Source of the DNA: CAVRXT01 sp963725655
GTDB taxonomy: Bacteria > Acidobacteriota > Terriglobia > Acidiferrales > UBA7541
Assembly (NCBI GenBank): GCA_963725655.1
Contig: CAVRYY010000001.1
Span: 1 to 64,000, forward strand
DNA: 64,000 nucleotides
Direction of reading: 5' to 3'
A model generated the notes under the pieces. It ran no database searches, was not told the origin of the DNA, and was given only the letters and a program-made list of their open reading frames with translations. A program made the translations under genes and the position numbers. Within the stretch, counting starts at the first letter, position 1. The number at the start of each line of letters is the position of its first letter. This document shows positions 28,001 through 37,464 of this stretch, one piece after another.

Positions 28001-28416
28001 TTTGGTTCCTCGATCCGGCGCGATTCCACTGTGACGCCAACCTGGCCGAGGCGGTCGATCAGTTGGGACACCGACCAGCCGATCCGTCGTTTAGGATCTA
28101 CAAGGGCTATCGCCAATTGCTGCAACGTGGTTCGCGCGAATAACGATGGATCGACGACGATGGCGCAAGATTCAATCTCTATCGGTGCCCCTTTGAGATT
28201 CCAATGGAGCAGGCGCACTCCAGCCGGTATCGCGGGCGCCCGCGATTTTATCCAGTTCGCCACTTCATCCCGGTGTGCGCGAAGGAAAGCGACTTGATTT
28301 GCGAGATGCTCACGCTGTCGCTCCTCCGGGTAGACAATTTTGACTTTGTCCCCGTCGAGCTTAAGCCTGACTCCAGCGGACTCAACCTCCGATAGGATTT
28401 CCAATAGATCGGTCAA
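27997..28416 (-). CDS. TubC_N-like docking-domain protein
   Basis: The first 60 residues (MTDLLEILSEVESAGVRLKLDGDKVKIV ... LRAHRDEVANWI) match the TubC N-terminal docking-domain pattern, which in integrated elements is often attached to or next to primase/helicase proteins. Residues 60-139 are unrecognised (LLHWNLKGAPIEIESCAIVVD). It overlaps the preceding DUF3631 gene by four bases (28413-28416) and the next gene by four. Probably a protein-protein adaptor in the replication module; this is inference. Confidence 0.7.
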   Translation of the reverse strand: MTDLLEILSEVESAGVRLKLDGDKVKIVYPEERQREHLANQVAFLRAHRDEVANWIKSRAPAIPAGVRLLHWNLKGAPIEIESCAIVVDPSLFARTTLQQLAIALVDPKRRIGWSVSQLIDRLGQVGVTVESRRIEEPK

Positions 28417-29081
28417 AGGTCCTCCTCGATTACTGTCGTCTCCCCCTCGGGTTGAGGTGTCAAGGTGTCAGCCGCAGAGCTAAGCCCACCAGTACCAAGC
28501 GTTTGGGGGTTCGACACTTTGGTTTTAGAGGTGTCAGCGTTGGTATCGGGTGATTCAAACCCACTCGCTGTCGGATCTGTGGCAGGAGCTTTGGCCGTTC
28601 GGGTAGGCTGTTCCGGCATGTGTCGTTCGAGTGCAGCCATTGCCACCAAACGGTTGTAAGAGGTACCTGCGTCGGTGTGCCCTTCGGATGCGATGTGAAA
28701 CTTGCGGAGAAAAAGTCCAATCGATGTCATCCGCGCTTTGTCGGTTTTCCGCTCAGCCAAGTATGTGCCCCAAGTTTCCTTCTCCGAAAGTTGCTGGAGA
28801 ATGTCCCGTGGCGAAAACGAGTCATCCGAAAGCGTTCCCAACACCTCCAAGGCTTCTTTGGCGCGTGCCAGATCCCAATCGTCGGCAACCGCGAGTTCGG
28901 CTTTTTGTCCTGAAAAGCGAAGCGCTGCTTCTACCGCTCGCCTTTCGACCGCGGGCCCGGCTAGGCGCGCATGGATGAGCAGGGGACCCCAGACCTCGGC
29001 TTCTCGCCCGGAAATCTCGGGCCAGTAACCGTCGTCGGGTTCCGCCAAATACAATTCCTCGAGCCGCGCACGGTACTGCAA
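28413..29081 (-). pseudogene. DUF3631 protein, C-terminal fragment
   Basis: The fragment matches the C-terminal DUF3631 domain of phage/plasmid primase-helicase proteins: SGREAEVWGPLLIHARLAG, AKEALEVLGTLSDDSFSPRDIL, EKETWGTYLAERKTDK and IGLFLRKFHIAS. It ends in a low-complexity Thr/Pro tail. The N-terminal ATPase part is missing: upstream of 29081 only other frames are open, and the frame begins at a TTG. Its overlap with the TubC_N gene shows this was the first known gene of the DnaE operon. Truncation probably inactivates it. Confidence 0.75.
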
Positions 29082-29737
29082 TCCGTACGCAGCAAGCCAT
29101 CGACGTTCTGACCATGGATATGCAGAAATGGGAGAAGTCTGCTCGCGACGTTGATTCCAATGGTACCCAAACTCCCGCCACAGGAAAGAAAAGCCTAGGA
29201 GAAGACAGCCAAGGAATACCGGAAAAATGCTGCCGATTATCTATCTCAGATCGAGCGCCTGAAGGCGGATCACAAGTCGGATACGTAGGACCGTCGCCGC
29301 GCCACAATTCGAGCTGCTCAACGCGCCGGAGACACAAAAAATCAGGCTGGTCCGAAAGGGTTGGCCCCACGGGTGCCCTAAGTTGTTGTTATCAGCGTGG
29401 CCGGGAGTTACAGGAATCAGTGGTCCGCAGGGTGTCCTTTGATCAAATCACGTTGACCTGACGCCCGGATACCGATTCCTTCAGATACCTTCCATGTTCG
29501 TCTGGCCCTCGGTCGCCTTTTCATCAATTGCGTCAAGGATGTCCGCCGTTAGGAGTGTCTTGTCGTTTGACGGTATGCGTCTCTCCGCTCGTTCGGATTT
29601 GGTGCGTCCACGTGCGATTCTTGCATTCCGTGATGCCTCGAACGATCCAAAGTGACGATCGATTAGGTTCCGTCCCTCCAGATTGACTTGCCCTTGGGCG
29701 CGGCCTAATATGCCTCGCCAGGAGCTGCCGCCAGCCC
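29082..29737. other. Long stretch without an intact gene
   Basis: About 650 bases. Frames such as the one from 29114 (MQKWEKSARDVDSNG) are open but match nothing. It probably contains eroded 5' sequence of the DUF3631 gene and the promoter of the kinase at 29738. Confidence 0.45.
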
Positions 29738-32362
29738 ATGCTCGGCCAAACCATCTCGCACTACCGCATCGTCGAGAAGCTGGGCGGTGGTGGGATGGGT
29801 GTGGTTTACAAGGCCGAAGATATGCGGCTGCACCGTTTCGTAGCCCTCAAATTCCTTCCTCCCAAAGTAGCGCAAGATGCCCACGCAGTGACGCGCTTTC
29901 AACGTGAAGCACAAGCTGCGTCTGGGCTTAACCATCCCAACATCTGCACGATCTATGACATCGGAGAGCAGGACGGCCAGAGCTATATCGCCATGGAGTT
30001 GCTCGAAGGCGAGACGCTGAAGGACAGGATTAGCCGAACGGCGTTGCCGCTGGAAGTTTTTCTGAAGCTGGCCTTGCAGATCGCCGACGCTCTTGATGCT
30101 GCGCACAAAAGCGGCATTGTCCACCGAGACATCAAGCCCTCGAACATCTTCGTGACCACTCGCGGGGAGATCAAGCTCGCAGATTTTGGGCTGGCCAAAC
30201 ACATGCGCCTGGAAACCCTCGTTGCGAACGACGCACCTACTCTATCCGCCTCACTTACGATCCGCGGCCAGATCGTCGGCACCATCGCATACATGTCGCC
30301 GGAACAAGCGCAAGGCAAGGAAGTGGATGCGCGCAGCGATATTTTTTCTCTTGGCGCAGTGATATATGAGATGGCCACAGCTCGTCAGGCGTTTAGCGGA
30401 GGATCCGGTGCTGCGGTGCTCGCGGAAATATTACGCGGCGAACCGAAGTCGATGCGGGATTTCAATCCGGAGCTGCCGGAGGAATTGCAGCGGATCGTCA
30501 CGAAGGCGCTCGAAAAAGATTGCGCGGATCGGTACCAAACAGCGAACGACTTGATGGTCGATCTGCGGCGGCTCAAGCGCACGCAGGTGAGTGCTCTGGA
30601 GACTCTGGCGAAGATGAAAGAGGAGGATTCGAGTACAGGCTGGCTGGCGCGGAAATCAGTTTGGATCACCGCGATAGTGGCCGCAGTTGGCTTTCTGACT
30701 CTTGTGCTGATCGTCGCGTCAATCGGCCGTGCGCCCGTTTTGGGTCAACTGGAGTCGCACCAAATCACTTTTTCGAACGACTTTAAGGATGCGCCAATCG
30801 TCACCGATGGATTGCGGCTGTATTTTCAGAGTGATGGGCACCCGGTGGAAATGTCAGTCAAGGGCGGTCCCATGGCTCCCATGCGAGCACTGCTTTCTGG
30901 CATGACAATTTGTGACATTTCTCCTGACGCATCGGAGTTGCTGGCGTGGCAGCAGGACTTCAACGACGAGTCCGACCGGGGTTGGTTGTGGACAGTGCCA
31001 GTGTTGGGAGGTGCTCCGAGAAGATTGGGAAATCAATTGGCCCGCGGCGCAAGCTGGTCGCCAGATGGCCGCTTGATCGTTTACGGCGATCTAAATTCCG
31101 TACTCCTAAGCGATAGCAATGGATCGAACGCAAAACAGATTTGGGACGCCCGTCGAGAGGTTCTCGGTAGCCCGCATTTTTCTCCTGATTCGCGGCATAT
31201 TCGTGTGGCCGTCGCCGGAAACACAATCAGTGATCCGCCCAAGATATGGGAACTGAATGTGGATGGCAGCAGCCAGCATCAGCTCGCGCTTCCCTGGCCG
31301 GACGACGCAGACCAGGGAAACGGTGAGTGGACTCCGAACGGTGAACATTTCGTGTTTTCCTCCAGCCGCGAAGGCTTGAGGGGCCTTTACGAGTTCATAC
31401 AACCCCGATGGTTTGAGTTCTGGAGAAGACCCACAGCCGTGCGCCTGACGGCCGGGCAGATAGACGTGTTGGCCGCGACGCCCAGCCGCGACAGCACAGG
31501 GCTCTTTATGATTGGCAGGATCCCGTCGGGTACAATGCAAGTTTACGATTCAAAACAGAATCGCTTCGTTCCATACCTAGGCGGTTTGGCTGCTGCGACT
31601 TTCATCATTTCACCAGACAAGCAGTGGATGGTTTACTCCGATTATCCCCGGCATTTTCTTTGGCGCAGCAAACTGGACGGAAGCGAAAAATTACAGTTAA
31701 CTGATTTTTATTCGTGGATGCCGCAATGGTCCCCGGATGGCAAGTCGATCGCATTTTCCAGTGTGCGAGAGATCTATATGGTATCGGCGGACGGCGGTGT
31801 GGTGGAAAAGCTGACTTCAGAAGGCAGGTCGGAGGTCGCGCCTAGCTGGTGGCCCGACGGGAAATCCATTGTGTTTAATGATTTTCCGGTACCCGGACAA
31901 GTCAACCATCTCAACGTTGTCAATCTGGCCACGCGGAAAGTGTCCATCATGCCGGGATCAGAGGGCTACTTTGTGCCTTCCTGGTCGCCAGATGGCCAAT
32001 ACATGGCGGCAGTAGCGTTGAACCCGTTGCGCATGGCATTGTATTCCGCACGGACCGGTACTTGGAAAGACTTAAAGGAACTCCGGGCCGATTTTGGATA
32101 CTGGATTTGGTCGCTCGATTCCAAATCTCTCTACGTCGCAATGAGGAAAGCAGAGCCGGGGACCAAGCCTGGAATTTACCATCTGACGATCGCCGACGGA
32201 AAGTGGGAACTGTTCGCGGAATTCGATACCGTGACCATAAACTCCGATGGATTCGAGAGCTTTCCCTCCCTCACTCCGGATGGCAGGATCGCTATAATGA
32301 GCGACACCAGCACGGTTCAGATCTACTCGCTCAAGTGGAACAAGCCTCCCGATTCACAGTGA
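29738..32362 (+). CDS. Ser/Thr protein kinase with WD40-like propeller
   Basis: An intact 874-aa Hanks kinase. The glycine loop is LGGGGMGVVY (residues 15-24), catalytic Lys38 in VALKFL, HRDIKPSN at 129-136, DFG at 149-151 and GTIAYMSPEQAQG. A membrane helix (ITAIVAAVGFLTLVLIVASIG) at about 310-330 is followed by a PD40/TolB-like propeller with SPDGR, SPDGK and SPDGQ repeats. It is the same architecture as the gene at 19498 but lacks the N-terminal sigma-linked segment and has no sigma factor next to it. Probably a transmembrane sensor kinase. Confidence 0.93.
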   Translation: MLGQTISHYRIVEKLGGGGMGVVYKAEDMRLHRFVALKFLPPKVAQDAHAVTRFQREAQAASGLNHPNICTIYDIGEQDGQSYIAMELLEGETLKDRISRTALPLEVFLKLALQIADALDAAHKSGIVHRDIKPSNIFVTTRGEIKLADFGLAKHMRLETLVANDAPTLSASLTIRGQIVGTIAYMSPEQAQGKEVDARSDIFSLGAVIYEMATARQAFSGGSGAAVLAEILRGEPKSMRDFNPELPEELQRIVTKALEKDCADRYQTANDLMVDLRRLKRTQVSALETLAKMKEEDSSTGWLARKSVWITAIVAAVGFLTLVLIVASIGRAPVLGQLESHQITFSNDFKDAPIVTDGLRLYFQSDGHPVEMSVKGGPMAPMRALLSGMTICDISPDASELLAWQQDFNDESDRGWLWTVPVLGGAPRRLGNQLARGASWSPDGRLIVYGDLNSVLLSDSNGSNAKQIWDARREVLGSPHFSPDSRHIRVAVAGNTISDPPKIWELNVDGSSQHQLALPWPDDADQGNGEWTPNGEHFVFSSSREGLRGLYEFIQPRWFEFWRRPTAVRLTAGQIDVLAATPSRDSTGLFMIGRIPSGTMQVYDSKQNRFVPYLGGLAAATFIISPDKQWMVYSDYPRHFLWRSKLDGSEKLQLTDFYSWMPQWSPDGKSIAFSSVREIYMVSADGGVVEKLTSEGRSEVAPSWWPDGKSIVFNDFPVPGQVNHLNVVNLATRKVSIMPGSEGYFVPSWSPDGQYMAAVALNPLRMALYSARTGTWKDLKELRADFGYWIWSLDSKSLYVAMRKAEPGTKPGIYHLTIADGKWELFAEFDTVTINSDGFESFPSLTPDGRIAIMSDTSTVQIYSLKWNKPPDSQ

Positions 32363-32576
32363 TGGGTATTTTCCGGCTCGCGCGCCCCGAGAGCTGTTCT
32401 TCGGTTCGGGCATAGCGGTCGGTTTCTTGCTCACGGGGAGGGGTTGGGGTGAGTGGTCGGCGGAGCCTGAGCGCTAGCGGACAACGTTCCCTCTCACCGT
32501 TTTTTACCAACAGCTCAATCTTGGCGGCCCACCGACGTGGTACAAATGTGCGGATTGGACGGGAAAACTGATGGAC

Positions 32577-32768
32577 TTAATCGGCTGCGGAAGCCCTCAC
32601 CCGCAGCGGGACGCTTTTTTCAGCCGCTCTGGAGTACACGGCCGAGATAGTTCGACCTAGCCTCAACGCAATTTCGCGGGGCGAAATGTAGTTTGCCGCC
32701 AAATCCTTTAACCTCAAATCATCCATCCGAGTCCAGGGCTTGGCGTTGTTACCAATGCATGGTTGCAT
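32577..32768 (-). CDS. Small helix-turn-helix protein
   Basis: The stretch PWTRMDDLRLKDLAANYISPREIALRLGRT and ISAVYSRAAEK is a Myb/SANT-like or homeodomain-like helix-turn-helix, as in small proteins of the PWTxEED type that occur singly in proteobacterial and acidobacterial genomes. Start uncertain (several ATG within 45 bases). It is isolated, just upstream of IS3 copy B. Confidence 0.6.
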   Translation of the reverse strand: MQPCIGNNAKPWTRMDDLRLKDLAANYISPREIALRLGRTISAVYSRAAEKSVPLRVRASAAD

Positions 32769-32895
32769 GTGCATCCCTTTCTGAATTGAGTTTCCAACCA
32801 TTCCGTTCAATGAAGAAAGCGCTGCCCCCTTGACCTGACCGGCTTGATTTAGTCCAGCCGAAGTGAGAGAAAATCACTCTAAAGGAGAGCTGGAC

Positions 32896-33162
32896 ATGCC
32901 AAAGAAGAAACAAAGGCCGGAGCAGATCGTGACGTTGCTGCGGCAGATTGAAGTAGGAATCGCGAACGGAAAGACCACCCCGCAAGCCTGCAAGGAAGCG
33001 GAGATCACGGTTCAGACGTACTACCGCTGGCGGAAGGAATACGGCGGCCTGAAGCTGGATCAAGCAAAACGACTGAAGGAACTGGAGAGAGAGAACGCGA
33101 AGCTGAAGCGAGTGGTGGCGGAGCTGTCTTTGGAGAAGCAGATTCTGAAGGACATGGCCTAG
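32896..33162 (+). CDS. IS3 transposase OrfA
   Basis: Same architecture as OrfA of copy A: helix-turn-helix with CKEAEITVQTYYRWRKEYGG and a coiled coil LKELERENAKLKRVVAELSLEKQ. A TCG codon in copy A is a TAG here (GCCTAGGG), ending the protein four residues earlier. Start at ATG 32896 after AAAGGAGAGCTGGAC. Confidence 0.9.
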   Translation: MPKKKQRPEQIVTLLRQIEVGIANGKTTPQACKEAEITVQTYYRWRKEYGGLKLDQAKRLKELERENAKLKRVVAELSLEKQILKDMA

Positions 33163-33197
33163 GGAAACTTCTAAGCCCTGAGCGGCGGCGTTGTGCG

Positions 33198-33728
33198 GTG
33201 GAGCATGCGCGCGAGAAGTACGCAGTGTCCGAGCGACATGCCTGCCGGCTGCTGGGGCAGTGGCGAGGAACACAACGCTACGCCGCGATCCCGAGAATGG
33301 ACGAAGATGCGCTGACCGAAGCGATCATTACGCTGGCCAGTGCATATGGCCGTTACGGCTACCGGCGGATCACGGCGCTGTTGCAACGTGCAGGCTGGCA
33401 GGTGGGCAAGGATCGAGTGCAGCGCATCTGGCGTCGCGAAGGGCTGAAGGTACCGCAGAAACAGAGGCCACGCAGAAGGCTCTGGCTGAACGATGGGTCT
33501 TGTGTGCGGCTGCGGCCGGAGCGGGCCAATCACGTCTGGAGCTACGACTTCGTGAGCGCGATGACGCACGACGGGAGAACACTGCGGATGCTGACGCTGA
33601 TCGACGAATACACGCGGGAGTGTCTGGCGATCCGCGTGGCTCGAAGACTCGGGAGCTACGAGGTCATCGAAGCACTTGCGGATGTGATGCTGTGGCGAGG
33701 AATACCGGAGAACATCCGTTCGGACAAC
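33198..33728 (+). pseudogene. IS3 transposase OrfB, N-terminal half
   Basis: HTH_21-like and first rve segment (WSYDFVS with the first catalytic Asp), cut after IRSDN at the IS110 junction. Equivalent to 2001-2531 of copy A. Confidence 0.9.
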
Positions 33729-35383
33729 GTACTAACTGCGGAGTGCTAAGAAGAGGTCAGGACAAAGATCTCCTGTGCGTCTGATTTCAGGCGCGATTGA
33801 AGTCTAAATCCAAGTGGCTTCCACAGACAACAGGAAATGGCACTCCACCATAGCGACACAAGGTCCGCCGAATTTCCGCGGCCTTCTCTGTACTTAAAAC
33901 GAAGTCCTTTCCAAGTGGAAGACCCGCACATTATCTACGAGGTCGGAATCGCCTCAACGGCCCGTGCAGAACGGGTTCTTCCACCTGGCACCGCCACTTC
34001 ATGGAAGCAGCGGTAATCGGCTCCGGACCGGATGAGCGCATAGGTCACACGAGCGATCTTTGCGGCGACAGCGACGTAAGCTTTTCGCTTACGGTCTGCG
34101 CTGCCTGGATCACTCCGCATGTAGCGCTCGAACTTGGCCCGGAAACTGTTTTCGCGCATGCGTACGGCAACGCTGGCGGCCATCCAAAAGACAGCACGGA
34201 GTCGCGCGTTGCCACGTTTCGAAAGTCGTGAGAGGCCACGGAACTGTCCCGACTGTTCGGTGGCGAGATCGAATCCACAGAACTTCAGGAACTGCCGGTG
34301 ATGAGAAAATCGTCGCAGGTCTCCAGCCTCAGCGAGGATGGTCAAGGCCGAGATCGGCCCGATCCCTGGAATGCGCCGCAGTCGTTGATAGTCCTCGTTG
34401 CTGGAAAGGAGATCGTCTGCTCGTTCTTCGATGGTGGCTCGCAACTGGCACAGGGTGAGGAGCTGGCGCAGCACGAAACGAAGCATGGCGACGGCCTCGG
34501 AGTTTTCTTCGGCAGGAAGGCCAACGGAAGACTGCGCAGTGAGATAAATATCAGTCAAAATGCGCTCTTTAGCGACCTTGCGGCCAACCAGGTTCCAGGC
34601 TTTCCGAACGAACTCGTCTCTCGAGAGTCGGGTCATGCTCCGAGGTGTCGGGAACTCGATGAGCAAGTTCCACAACCATTCCGAGCGCGAAGAAGAGTGG
34701 TAGCGGGCGATCTCCGGGAAGTAGAGCGGCAGGTAGTGGGTCAGCAGGCGATGCTGAGTGCGGGTTTTTTCCAAAGAGACGTGGTGATGCGTTTTCGAAA
34801 GTTCCTGAAGATCGTTCAGGTTGTGCACCATCGGGTCGTGATAGTGCTGGGTGAGCCCGGACTTTGAGAAGATGCAAGATGACCTGGGCATCCTTCGGAT
34901 CGTTCTTATCCCAAGAGTTGTGCATGGCTTCTCGGGTGCGAGCTAAGGCGACGGGAAGAAATGAGCTCGAGATGAAACCCCTCGGAGTGGAGGAAATAGG
35001 CAAGCGCCCGATGGTAGTTGCCCGTCGGTTCAAAACCAATCCAAACGGGCAAGGCCAGACCGTGCAGAAACTCTGCAAAGGCCCGAAATTCCTCGGCTGT
35101 GTTCTGCACACGAAACTTCTTTCGACTCTTCCACCGGGCGCTTCGATAAGAGCTTCGTGGCGATCCTTGGCGACATCGATGGCTACCCAGACAACGGCTT
35201 CCGGCGTACTCTGCGGGTTGGTCATGGTTGGTCCGTCTCCTTTGGTGAATGCTGAACACACTCACAGTACAGGAGACCTTCGGCTGACCATGAACCAGCA
35301 TGGCTTCCGGTCGCTTCGCTCCCTTCAGCCATGCTGGTCCACCCCGCTCGTTAGCAAAAACAGCCTCGTTCCCGAGGTGCTAC
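33729..35383 (-). mobile_element. IS110-family element inside IS3 copy B
   Basis: Inserted at the same base and in the same orientation relative to OrfB as in copies A and C. Junctions: CGGACA-AC-GTACTAACT on the left and GTGCT-AC-GGCCCGG on the right (AC is the complement of the GT core). Both non-coding ends are present, including the CCAGCATGGC hairpin (about 35292-35337). The transposase is frameshifted. Confidence 0.9.
33935..35225 (-). pseudogene. IS110 transposase, frameshifted
   Basis: From ATG 35225 the frame reads MTNPQSTPEAVVWVAIDVAKD and is then disturbed after EAPG (frameshift near 35140), with further shifts near 34960 and 34870. The C-terminal 300 residues are in one frame (LNDLQELSKTHHH to VEAIPTS), including IPGIGPISALTI and LSKRGNARLR. 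It is about 94 percent similar to copy A by eye. Inactive as it stands. Confidence 0.88.
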
Positions 35384-35692
35384 GGCCCGGAGTTCGTGGC
35401 GAAGGAACTGCGGAAGTGGCTGGCGAAAGTGGGCACGGGGACGCTGTACATCGAGCCAGGAAGCCCTTGGGAGAACGGCTACTGTGAGAGCTTCAACGGA
35501 AAGCTGCGGGATGAGTGCTTGAACGGAGAGATTTTTTACTCGTTGAAGGAGGCACAGATCGTGATCGAGAAGTGGCGGGTGGAATACAACACGAGGCGGC
35601 CGCACTCGGCGCTCGGCTACAGGCCGCCTGCCCCCGCGGCCTGTAGCCCCTGGGGGGTTAATCCATCTTCACAGCCCATGGCTGTGATATAA
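35384..35692 (+). pseudogene. IS3 transposase OrfB, C-terminal half
   Basis: Resumes at GGCCCGGAGTTCGTGGC (G-P-E-F-V) and contains the third catalytic Glu (WENGYCESFNG) and the C terminus. Equivalent to 34-342 of copy A. Confidence 0.9.
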
Positions 35693-35827
35693 ACTCTCTC
35701 ACTTCTTCTGGACTAACAAATCGGGCCGGTCAGCTTGCTTGCTTGAAATCAGATGGCAGTCACCCTACTCTTGATTTCTGTGTTGTTTGGGACATGACGA
35801 CTGTGAACGTTCTACCGAAAGGTTAAC

Positions 35828-36605
35828 TTGTACTCTGTGGCTATAGATAGTACGCTGCCGTACATAATCTTTATGTTCGCGAGTCTCCCCGGGCCAAAGG
35901 CCATCGTGGTCGAATCTCAAAAGCGTCATACAGCTCCAGCGAAAAAACGGCAGACGGTCCATGGTTTCAATGCCCTGGCTTTCCTTTCTTCCTCCGGCGT
36001 ATCCAGAACTATCGTCCATTATCGAAAACACGAACATATCTACTCTCAAGGTGATGCGTCCTCAACTGTTATGTACATTCAACAAGGCAGCGTGAAACTG
36101 TCGGTCGTGAACAAGTTCGGCAAGGAGGCCGTCGTAGGTCTCCTGGGCAACGGCGATTTCTTCGGTGAGGGATGTTTGTCGGGCCTACCCTTCCGTATCG
36201 GAATGGCGACAGCGATCGTTCCGACTACTGCACTGGTCATCGAAAAAGGAAATGATTCGGGTTCTAAAAGAAGAACACAAGCTTTCTGGCTGCTTCATCT
36301 CCTATCTGCCTGACTAGGAACATTCGTATCGAGAAGATCTAGTCGATCAGCTCTTCAACTCGATCGAGAAACGGTTGGCCAGAGCTCTGTTGCTGCTTGC
36401 CCGTTACAGCAAGCAAGACCACCCGCAGAAGATGCTGCCGAAAGTATCGCAGAAGACGTTGGCTGAGATGATTGGCACGACGCGCTTCCGCGTGAATGTG
36501 TTCATGAATAAATTAGAGAAACTCGGTTTTATCGGCTACAAGACGGATATCATACCAGCGGGATTCAGATGCCCACAGCTCTCTGCTCAGCATTGTCCTG
36601 CACCG
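35828..36605 (+). pseudogene. Crp/Fnr-family regulator, frameshifted
   Basis: The cyclic-nucleotide-binding domain is readable (FLSSSGVSRTIVHYRKHEHIYSQG, VMYIQQGSVKLSVV, LLGNGDFFGEGCLSG). A frameshift after ALVIEK, a stop within CFISYLPD, and another shift follow; the DNA-binding part is then readable (RLARALLLLARY, VSQKTLAEMIGTTRFRVNVFMNKLEKLGFI), and the end HSSLLSIVLH is out of frame again. The original protein would be a Crp-like transcription factor of the type common next to transporters and two-component genes in Acidobacteria. It is dead in this form. Confidence 0.8.
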
Positions 36606-36766
36606 AATCGGGAACTGGAATGCCCAAACCTATTCCACACTCCTGGGCAGTAAAGGCTGGAGCAGGAACGCGCTGTCTTCAGGCTCGCTCTGTCGCAAGG
36701 CATTTTCCGACTCAGGCTTCACGAATCGCCGATGCCGGCACCGATATTACACCGGCGGCGGCGCTT

Positions 36767-36976
36767 CTATCCGATCTGCCGAACGCGGGTGCGCTTCACA
36801 ACGGGAGACTTTTTCTCCCGGTCGGCGAATCGCCGGGCTCTCGCTTCCTCGATGTACACACGCGCAAACTTCTCGCCATCCGTATAGTAAATCGTAGTCT
36901 GCCAATGGCGATGCTTCCGGCGCCGATCCTTGCTGAACGGCGACTTTTGTCGTTTTTTGATCGAGGGTTTTGGCAT
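36767..36976 (-). CDS. Small basic protein (69 aa)
   Basis: A Lys/Arg-rich protein, MPKPSIKKRQKSPFSKDRRRKHRHW..., with a central TTIYYTDGEKFARVYIEEA segment. No family recognised; the charge suggests nucleic-acid binding. It lies just before another basic protein on the same strand. Confidence 0.5.
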   Translation of the reverse strand: MPKPSIKKRQKSPFSKDRRRKHRHWQTTIYYTDGEKFARVYIEEARARRFADREKKSPVVKRTRVRQIG

Positions 36977-37015
36977 GGGCTGTTGGCCTAAGGTTTCGTT
37001 GTTCGCACGATAGAT

Positions 37016-37360
37016 TCAGACCGCCCTCTTGAGCTTCGCTGCCCGTATCTTTGCCCAGCGCGCTTTTTGAGCCTTTGCAATGCTGGCTCGTCCAGCCGCC
37101 GACATCTTGCGCGTGGTTGTCTTAGCTGCTGTGGCTTTCAACTCTCGAACCTTGGCCCACCGCGCTTGTTGCCCCTTAGCCATTCGAGCGGGGGTTGCAG
37201 CCGACGTTCGTCGCTTCTTCCCGTAAACAAGTTTGCTGCCTGGCGTCGTGCCGCCAAAGAATTTCATAGTCGCTTTAAGCGCGGCCAACCTCTTGAACGC
37301 ATGCTTGACGTTCTTTTCGAGCTTTGCTTCTTCTCGCTTCAGGGCCTTAACGATGTTCAT
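37016..37360 (-). CDS. Small basic repeat protein, possibly DNA-binding
   Basis: A 114-aa Lys/Ala-rich protein starting at ATG 37360 after GGAGGATCC. Residues 1-35 form a charged helix (LKREEAKLEKNVKHAFKRLAALK). The C-terminal half holds two copies of a motif: ARMAKGQQARWAKVREL and GRASIAKAQKARWAKIRAA. The RWAK repeats resemble the short basic motifs found in histone-like or homing-endonuclease-associated (NUMOD-like) segments. Role inferred only. Confidence 0.6.
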   Translation of the reverse strand: MNIVKALKREEAKLEKNVKHAFKRLAALKATMKFFGGTTPGSKLVYGKKRRTSAATPARMAKGQQARWAKVRELKATAAKTTTRKMSAAGRASIAKAQKARWAKIRAAKLKRAV

Positions 37361-37464
37361 GGATCCTCCGCGAACATTAAAGCATTCAGGCCACACGGAT
37401 GACAAGCTCACCAAGAGATGAAATCTCCGGCAACAGGAAAACTCTGCAGGGCAGTTAAGTCGAA

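Larger units (their letters stand above)
32831..35732 (+). mobile_element. IS3-family element, copy B, split by IS110
   Basis: Mirror image of copy A. It begins TGACCTGACCGGCTTGATTTAG (32831) and ends, read inward, TGACCGGCCCGATTTG (35732); both ends share TAGTCCAG and GAAGTGAGAGA. Internal order: OrfA, OrfB N-terminal half, IS110 (33729-35383), OrfB C-terminal half. It is inverted relative to copy A, so the pair frames a 30-kb segment. OrfA and OrfB differ from copy A at roughly one residue in ten, so the two are not recent duplicates. Confidence 0.92.

Noticed and set aside
29114..29461. A 115-aa plus-strand frame upstream of the kinase
   Set aside because: No motif, no ribosome-binding site, and it crosses what is likely the eroded 5' part of the DUF3631 gene.
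1..35732. Classical composite transposon formed by IS3 copies A and B
   Set aside because: OrfB is interrupted in both, the copies have diverged from each other, and no target duplication links the outer ends; the left end is also outside the window.
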